Source: Sphingomonas lacunae (lineage in GTDB: Bacteria > Pseudomonadota > Alphaproteobacteria > Sphingomonadales > Sphingomonadaceae). From it: 64,000 bases of DNA. Positions 59,268 through 64,000 of this stretch are shown here, piece by piece (within the stretch, counting starts at the first letter, position 1; every line of letters begins with the position of its first letter). The position numbers were made by a program, and so were the translations under genes. The stretch covers positions 1,674,001 to 1,738,000 of the forward strand of contig NZ_CP053015.1 of the NCBI RefSeq assembly GCF_012979535.1, in the 5' to 3' direction. The notes beneath the pieces are model-generated. The model ran no database searches. It was not told the origin of the DNA and was given only the letters and a program-made list of their open reading frames with translations.

Positions 59268-60673
59268 CCTGCCAGATCCCTCAGCATCGCCTGGAAGGTC
59301 GGGAAGCTCGTCGCCACCGGGCTCATGTCGTCGATGGTCAGGCCGCCGCGCGTGTTGAGGCCGGCGATGGCAAAGCTCATGGCGATGCGGTGGTCGAGTT
59401 CGGCATGGATCATCACCTCGCCATTGCCGCCCGCCAGTGGCTCGCCGCCTGATCCGGTGATGCTGATCGCGTCCTCGCGCTCGTCGAGATGGACGCCGAG
59501 CCGGGCAAGGCCGCCTGCCATGATCGCCAGACGGTCCGATTCCTTGACGCGCAGCTCGTCGAGGCCGTGCGCGTGGGTTACCCCCTGCGCCATGGCGGCG
59601 GCGACGAAGAAGATCGGATATTCGTCGATCATGCTCGGCGCGACTTCAGGCGGCACGTCTATGCCGGTCAGCACCGAATGGCGCGCGACAATGTCTGCCA
59701 CCGGCTCGCCGCCGACTTCGCGTTCATTCTCGAAGGTCAGATCGGCACCCATGGCGACGAGCACATTGAAAATGCCGGCGCGGGTCGGGTTCATGCCGAC
59801 ATTGGTGACGCGCACTTCGCTGCCCGGCGTGATCAGCGCGGCGACAACCGGGAAGGCAGCTGAGGAGGGGTCGCCGGGAACGTCGATGGTCTGCGGCTTC
59901 AGCTCGGCCTCGCCCATAAGACGGATGATGCGGGTGCCGTCTGCCTCGACCTCGACCGACAGGTCCGCGCCAAAGCCGCGCAACATCCGCTCGCTATGGT
60001 CGCGGGTCGGGACCGGCTCTATCACTTCGGTGATGCCCGGCGTGTTGAGACCGGCAAGCAGGATCGCTGACTTTACCTGTGCCGATGCAACCGGCAGGCG
60101 GTAGGACAGCGGCACGGCGGGGACGATGCCGCTCATCGTCAGCGGCAGGCGGCCACCGGGTGCGGGGGAAAAAGTCGCCCCCATCAGCGACAGCGGGTCG
60201 ATCACGCGGCCCATGGGGCGCTTCGACAGGCTGGCGTCGCCGATGAAGGTGGCGGTGATGGCATGGCTGGCGACGAGGCCCATCAGCAGGCGCGTCGAAG
60301 TGCCGCTGTTGCCCATGTCGAGCGCGGTCTGCGGTTGCAGGAGCCCGCCGACGCCGACGCCGTGGATGGTCCACAGCCGATCCGGGCCCGCACCGCCCTG
60401 TCCGGCATGACCGCCGCCGATGCCTGCATCGGGGGAAAGCCCCCCGCCGTCAGGCGGGATGATGACCGCTCCCATCGCGCGCATGGCGGCGGCGGTGGAC
60501 ATCACATCCTCACCCTCCAGCAGGCCGGTGACGCGGCTTTCGCCAACGGCGAGCGCCGAAAGCATCAGCGATCGGTGGCTGATCGATTTGTCGCCCGGCA
60601 CACGGACGGTGCCGGTCAGGGGGCCGGAAGGCGCGAAGGTCGCGGGGGCGGGCTGGGACGATGTGTGGCTCAT
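59264..60673 (-). CDS. aroA: 3-phosphoshikimate 1-carboxyvinyltransferase (EPSP synthase)
   Basis: A 469-residue enzyme that joins phosphoenolpyruvate to shikimate 3-phosphate. Conserved parts: VPGDKSISHRSLMLSALAVG, DMGNSGTSTRLLMGLVAS, GDASLSKRPMGRVIDPL and DEYPIFFVAAAMAQG. It has a glycine-rich insert of about 20 residues (SPDAGIGGGHAGQGGAGPDR) where most homologues are shorter. Start ATG 60673 (MSHTSSQPAPATF); an ATG at 60796 is possible. With aroB-aroK (24.7-26.4 kb) it completes part of the shikimate pathway in this window. Divergent from the TIGR02300 gene. Confidence 0.95.
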   Translation of the reverse strand: MSHTSSQPAPATFAPSGPLTGTVRVPGDKSISHRSLMLSALAVGESRVTGLLEGEDVMSTAAAMRAMGAVIIPPDGGGLSPDAGIGGGHAGQGGAGPDRLWTIHGVGVGGLLQPQTALDMGNSGTSTRLLMGLVASHAITATFIGDASLSKRPMGRVIDPLSLMGATFSPAPGGRLPLTMSGIVPAVPLSYRLPVASAQVKSAILLAGLNTPGITEVIEPVPTRDHSERMLRGFGADLSVEVEADGTRIIRLMGEAELKPQTIDVPGDPSSAAFPVVAALITPGSEVRVTNVGMNPTRAGIFNVLVAMGADLTFENEREVGGEPVADIVARHSVLTGIDVPPEVAPSMIDEYPIFFVAAAMAQGVTHAHGLDELRVKESDRLAIMAGGLARLGVHLDEREDAISITGSGGEPLAGGNGEVMIHAELDHRIAMSFAIAGLNTRGGLTIDDMSPVATSFPTFQAMLRDLAG

Positions 60674-60796
60674 GGATGGCGCGGCTTTTGACAGCGCGGC
60701 GGCTTTCTGGCAAGGCGCACGCGGATTCGATCCGGCCACTGTCTTTTCGGGCAGCAAAGGGCCGGAAAGGGATATTTTCAGCGAGTTGACAGACAT

Positions 60797-61123
60797 ATGA
60801 CCAAGCCGGAATGGGGCACCAAGCGCAGCTGTCCCAAATGCGCCACGCGTTTTTATGACCTCATGAAGGATGAGCCCGTCACCTGCATCAACTGCGGTCA
60901 TGCCTGGCATCCTGAGCCCGTGCTCAAGTCGAAGCAGCCGATGCCGTTCGAGCAGCTCAAGCCCGGCGTGGTGGAAGTCGTCGATGACGAAGCTGGCGTC
61001 GATGCCGATCTGGATCTCGACGTCGATGTCGATGACGACAATGTCTCGCCCGACAATGATGTCGACCTCGGCGGCGACGATGATCTTGGCGTGGCCGCGG
61101 AAACCGGCGACGACGACGTCTGA
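60797..61123 (+). CDS. TIGR02300 family acidic protein
   Basis: A 108-residue protein restricted to alphaproteobacteria. The N-terminus KPEWGTKRSCPKCATRFYDL and VTCINCGHAW with two CxxC pairs forms a zinc ribbon; the rest is a long Asp/Val-rich tail (DADLDLDVDVDDDN). The FYDL signature is the family mark. Its function is unknown. It is divergent from aroA, a conserved pairing in this group, and followed by tRNA-Ala. Confidence 0.92.
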   Translation: MTKPEWGTKRSCPKCATRFYDLMKDEPVTCINCGHAWHPEPVLKSKQPMPFEQLKPGVVEVVDDEAGVDADLDLDVDVDDDNVSPDNDVDLGGDDDLGVAAETGDDDV

Positions 61124-61231
61124 TGCAAAAAATTTGCCGGCAGGGGCATTTTTGCCCTTGCCAGCATCGGCGCCTCTCCACTAGAGGGCGCCTCTCACCG
61201 CCGCGGTCACCCAGGCTCGGCAGACGGACGT

Positions 61232-61307
<76 letters not shown>

Positions 61308-61315
61308 GTCCCTCC

Positions 61316-61343
61316 AAAAGCCCCGCTCCGGCGGGGCTTTTTT
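61316..61343 (+). terminator. intrinsic terminator after tRNA-Ala
   Basis: AAAAGCCCCGC (61316-61326), loop TCCG, GCGGGGCTTTT (61331-61341), then further T; a textbook intrinsic terminator. Confidence 0.95.
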
Positions 61344-61420
61344 GTTGGTCCCGGTCCTGTGCTTGCCCTCTACCAGTCCATGTGTATCCTGCTGGCAAAG
61401 CAGCACGTTGGCGGAGAGAG

Positions 61421-62011
61421 ATGATGAATGATCAAGTGATGGATCGCGCCAAGTTTCACGCGATGACCGAGGGCACACAGGCCGACTGGGATATCATTCG
61501 CGGTGAGGCTCTGGTCCATTCGCCGCAGGGTGGAAAGCGGGTTCTGGACCATCTGCGCTTGCTCGACGGCGATGTCGGCGGCTATCCGGTCGACCGCTTC
61601 ACCCACAGTCTGCAAACGGCAACGCGCGCCTATCGTGACGGACGCAGCGAATCCTATATCGTCATGGCACTGTTGCACGACATCGGAGATACGCTCGGTG
61701 CCTATAACCACCCGGACATCGCCGCCGCGATCATCAAGCCCTTTGTCTCCGAGGAAGAGCATTGGATCTGCGAGCAGCATGGCATCTTCCAGGGCTATTA
61801 TTTCTTCGAATATCTCGGCCTCGATAGGGACATGCGCGAGCAGTACCGCGGCCACCCGCATTTCGAGGCCTGTGCCGACTTTTGCGCCAAATATGACCAG
61901 AACAGCTTTGACCCCAACTATGACACTGCCCCGCTCGAATTTTTCGAGCCGATGGTCATGAAGCTGTTCGAAAAGCCCAAGAGGAGCATTTACAAACGTG
62001 CCCTGGCCTGA
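61421..62011 (+). CDS. HD-domain protein
   Basis: A 196-residue protein with HD-superfamily metal ligands: DRFTHSLQTATRAYRDG (first His) and MALLHDIGDTLG (His-Asp), with EHWICEQHGIFQGYYF supplying further histidines. Single-domain HD proteins are phosphohydrolases or PhnZ/MIOX-type oxygenases; the motif order and size resemble the oxygenase-like group, so hydrolase versus oxygenase is open. The ATG at 61421 has GGCGGAGAGAG before it. No partner gene. Confidence 0.85.
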   Translation: MMNDQVMDRAKFHAMTEGTQADWDIIRGEALVHSPQGGKRVLDHLRLLDGDVGGYPVDRFTHSLQTATRAYRDGRSESYIVMALLHDIGDTLGAYNHPDIAAAIIKPFVSEEEHWICEQHGIFQGYYFFEYLGLDRDMREQYRGHPHFEACADFCAKYDQNSFDPNYDTAPLEFFEPMVMKLFEKPKRSIYKRALA

Positions 62012-62031
62012 GCCCGCTTGCACATACGGGA

Positions 62032-62066
62032 AAAGGGCGGCCGTCGCATTTGCGCAGCCGCCCTTT
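62032..62066. terminator. bidirectional terminator between HD gene and glpX
   Basis: AAAGGGCGGC (62032-62041) pairs with GCCGCCCTTT (62057-62066) around 15 bases that form a small inner stem; T-runs occur on both strands, serving the convergent genes. Confidence 0.85.
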
Positions 62067-62106
62067 CACCATGCAAATTGCTCTATGCTTGCCGGCTTGG
62101 CCGTGC

Positions 62107-63084
62107 TCAGTCCTTCTGGCGGTGCTGGCTCTTGACCCAGCGGACCGTCTGGCTGCTGGCGCGCATCACGATGCTTTCCGTGGTCAGGATACCGCCACGC
62201 TTGCGCTTGACGCCTTCTAACAGTGAACCGTCGGTGACGCCGGTGGCGGCGAAGATGACATCGCCCTTGGCCAGTTCCTCGAGGCTGTAGACCTTGTCGA
62301 GATCGGTGATGCCCCATTTGCGGGCGCGGGCGCGCTCATCCTCGTTGCGGAAAACCAGGCGTCCTTGGAACTGGCCACCGACGCAGCGCAAGGCAGCGGC
62401 CGCGAGCACGCCTTCGGGAGCGCCGCCCTGGCCCATATACATATCGACCGTCGTTTCCGGGTCGGTGGTGGCAATGACGCCTGCCACATCGCCGTCCGGG
62501 ATCAGCACGATGCCGCAGCCAAGGCTGCGCAGCTCGCTGATGATCGGCTCGTGACGCGGGCGGTCGAGGACGCAGACGATGATGTCTGACGGCGCCACAC
62601 CCTTCGCATTTGCGACGGCGGTGACATTCTCGGTGACGCTCTTGTTGAGGTCGATGATGCCCTCGGGATAGCCGGGGCCGACGGCCAGCTTGTCCATATA
62701 GGTGTCCGGCGCATTGAGCAGACCGCCCTCTTCGGCAATCGCCAGCACGGCGAGGGCGTTGGGGCCAGCCTTGGCGGTGATCGTCGTGCCTTCCAGCGGA
62801 TCGAGCGCGATGTCGATCTTGGGACCGGTGCCGGGGGCGCTGCCGACCTTTTCGCCGATATAGAGCATCGGCGCTTCGTCACGCTCGCCTTCGCCGATGA
62901 CGACGGTCCCGTCCATGGCCAGTTCGTTGAGCGCGGCGCGCATCGCTTCGACGGCAGCGGCGTCGGCGGCCTTCTCATCGCCTCGCCCGATCAGCTTGGA
63001 GGCATTGATGGCGGCGGCTTCGGTCACGCGGACCATTTCAAGCACCAGTACGCGGTCGAGGATTTGACTTGCCTTGGTCGTCAT
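62107..63084 (-). CDS. glpX: class II fructose-1,6-bisphosphatase
   Basis: A 325-residue lithium-sensitive phosphatase family member for gluconeogenesis. MTTKASQILDRVLVLEMVRV at the start, the metal-binding GEGERDEAPMLYIGEKVG and IDIALDPLEGTTITAKAG, and GQGGAPEGVLAAAAL are the GlpX marks. Not near glycerol genes, so it is the gluconeogenic form, which in alphaproteobacteria is often the only FBPase. Confidence 0.96.
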   Translation of the reverse strand: MTTKASQILDRVLVLEMVRVTEAAAINASKLIGRGDEKAADAAAVEAMRAALNELAMDGTVVIGEGERDEAPMLYIGEKVGSAPGTGPKIDIALDPLEGTTITAKAGPNALAVLAIAEEGGLLNAPDTYMDKLAVGPGYPEGIIDLNKSVTENVTAVANAKGVAPSDIIVCVLDRPRHEPIISELRSLGCGIVLIPDGDVAGVIATTDPETTVDMYMGQGGAPEGVLAAAALRCVGGQFQGRLVFRNEDERARARKWGITDLDKVYSLEELAKGDVIFAATGVTDGSLLEGVKRKRGGILTTESIVMRASSQTVRWVKSQHRQKD

Positions 63085-63149
63085 GGTCGCAGATACCTTC
63101 CAGTGGCAGGGTGATCTTTTGGGGGCTCGCTTAGGCGAGGGGATGGCTT

Positions 63150-63626
63150 ATGTCGAGGCGGTCAATGATCGCAACAGGTTACGGCTTTGTAACCATCGCA
63201 ACCATTTCTGCCGGTTTGCCCAATCAGGCCGTCGCACAGCAGGCGGTGACATTGACTGCACCATCCAGCGAGACGCCAGTCGACTATATCGCCAACGCCA
63301 GGCGCTTTGCGCGCATCCGTACCCATGAGGATTGCCGGGCAGAGGCCGCGGCAACCAGCGACATCGTCGTTTGCGGCCGGCAACAGGATGAAGGGCTGCC
63401 CTTGCCAGAGATTTACGGCCCGGTTGCGGGGTCTACCGATGGCGCCGCAGTGGATCCGCGCGGCGAGCCATGCGGCGCTTCGATTTCCGGGCAATGCTAC
63501 TCCGGGGTGGATTTGCCGCAATTGCTGGGTGCGGCGGTGAATGTTGTCGGCCTGATCATCGATCCCGACAGGAATCTGGGCGAGGGGACGCGCGTGCCTG
63601 AACGGTTTCGCGGTGCCAATCGCTAA
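63150..63626 (+). CDS. small exported protein of unknown function
   Basis: A 158-residue protein with a signal peptide (cleavage near AVAQQ). The mature part has the pattern YIANARRFARIRTHEDCRAE and SDIVVCGRQQDEGLPLPEIY, which is repeated in many sphingomonad exported proteins of unknown function, and four cysteines that could form two disulfides. An ATG at 63165 is an alternative start. Convergent with the truncated gene at 63630 after three bases. Confidence 0.75.
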   Translation: MSRRSMIATGYGFVTIATISAGLPNQAVAQQAVTLTAPSSETPVDYIANARRFARIRTHEDCRAEAAATSDIVVCGRQQDEGLPLPEIYGPVAGSTDGAAVDPRGEPCGASISGQCYSGVDLPQLLGAAVNVVGLIIDPDRNLGEGTRVPERFRGANR

Positions 63627-63629
63627 GGT

Positions 63630-64000
63630 CTATTCAAAGGCGGTGACGTCAGTATCATTGGCCAGTTCGCGGTAGAGACCACCCGAAACGATCAGGTAAA
63701 GCGCCATCAGTGCCAGCTCGACGAGCATCCAGCCCAATGTGATCACCCGGTCCTGCCAGCCGAAATCATAGGTGCCGACGATCAGGCCGACGCCCGCTGT
63801 GATAAACAGTGCCATCACACCCAGACCGATCAGCTGGAACAGCAGCAGATAGAAAAATATCCGCCATTGCGCCTGTCCGGTCAGCCGCCAGGACCGCGCG
63901 AGGGCAGGGAAGGGGTTGAGGCCGCCGGTCGCCGCCATTGCCGGACCAGCCATGCACAGCCGTGCGTTGAACCAAAGCAATGCCATCGCATTGAGCAGGC
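63630..64000 (-). CDS. C-terminal part of a membrane protein, cut by window edge
   Basis: The frame is open to the right edge, so the N-terminus lies outside. The visible 122 residues hold three hydrophobic segments (LLNAMALLWFNARLCMAGPA, WRIFFYLLLFQLIGLGVMAL, TLGWMLVELALMALYLIVSG) and end with YRELANDTDVTAFE. It resembles the glycerophosphodiester-phosphodiesterase-type membrane domain found in sphingomonad proteins, but too little is present for a firm call. Confidence 0.6.
   Translation of the reverse strand, partial: LLNAMALLWFNARLCMAGPAMAATGGLNPFPALARSWRLTGQAQWRIFFYLLLFQLIGLGVMALFITAGVGLIVGTYDFGWQDRVITLGWMLVELALMALYLIVSGGLYRELANDTDVTAFE

Overview
The window is a chromosomal segment of an alphaproteobacterium, most likely order Sphingomonadales. 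The DNA is GC-rich (my estimate is a little above 60 percent). Markers for this placement are CtrA, a TIGR02300-family protein, class II fructose-bisphosphatase GlpX, a DUF4197 lipoprotein, Flp pilins, a TonB-dependent receptor, and short intergenic hairpin repeats of the kind common in sphingomonads. No transposase, prophage, CRISPR array or rRNA operon was seen.

Layout. 1-9.9 kb: small unknown genes, a LexA-like S24 repressor with a dyad operator, an envelope trypsin-like protease with a DUF350 partner, a glycine-zipper protein, a methionine sulfoxide reductase/ArfB/RluA-type run, a TPR lipoprotein, a PEP-CTERM-like surface protein, and a divergent pirin/LysR pair. 10-13.4 kb: regulation of cell cycle and motility (ctrA, a PilZ protein, flgM-like and fliA genes separated by a long inverted repeat, a DedA protein). 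13.4-26.4 kb: housekeeping genes (gshB, yraN-like, rsmI, an LpoA-like lipoprotein, transaldolase, radA, cvpA-like, a CPA2 antiporter, aroB-aroK) plus a small type II toxin-antitoxin pair with a perfect 20-bp palindrome. 26.5-36 kb: xerD, accA, an M48 protease, two Flp-type pilin genes that are very short, mutT, a methyltransferase/comF divergent pair, and grxC-DUF1178. 36.0-36.9 kb: a tRNA-Arg followed by an AT-rich scar with a gene remnant, probably an old integration site. 36.9-43.3 kb: an accessory locus with serine hydrolase, TonB-dependent receptor, Tat-exported flavin amine oxidase and a divergent membrane LytTR regulator.

43.5-54.0 kb is the most unusual part. A TonB-like protein is divergent from six tightly packed genes: a VWA lipoprotein, a four-helix membrane protein, a tubulin/FtsZ-like protein, a 1163-residue protein with an Hsp70/actin-type ATPase domain (SrfB-like), a membrane/coiled-coil protein and a DUF805 protein. 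The proteins encoded at the two ends of the locus share a homologous N-terminal domain (GYF_2-like). I infer one envelope-associated machine that combines an actin-like and a tubulin-like NTPase with a VWA lipoprotein; its function is unknown.

54-64 kb: a PepSY-type membrane protein, tRNA-Leu, ihfB, rpsA, cmk, a small membrane protein and aroA (a compact minus-strand run), a TIGR02300 protein, tRNA-Ala, an HD-domain protein, glpX, a small secreted protein and a truncated membrane protein at the edge. AroA, AroB and AroK are shikimate enzymes placed in two separate clusters.
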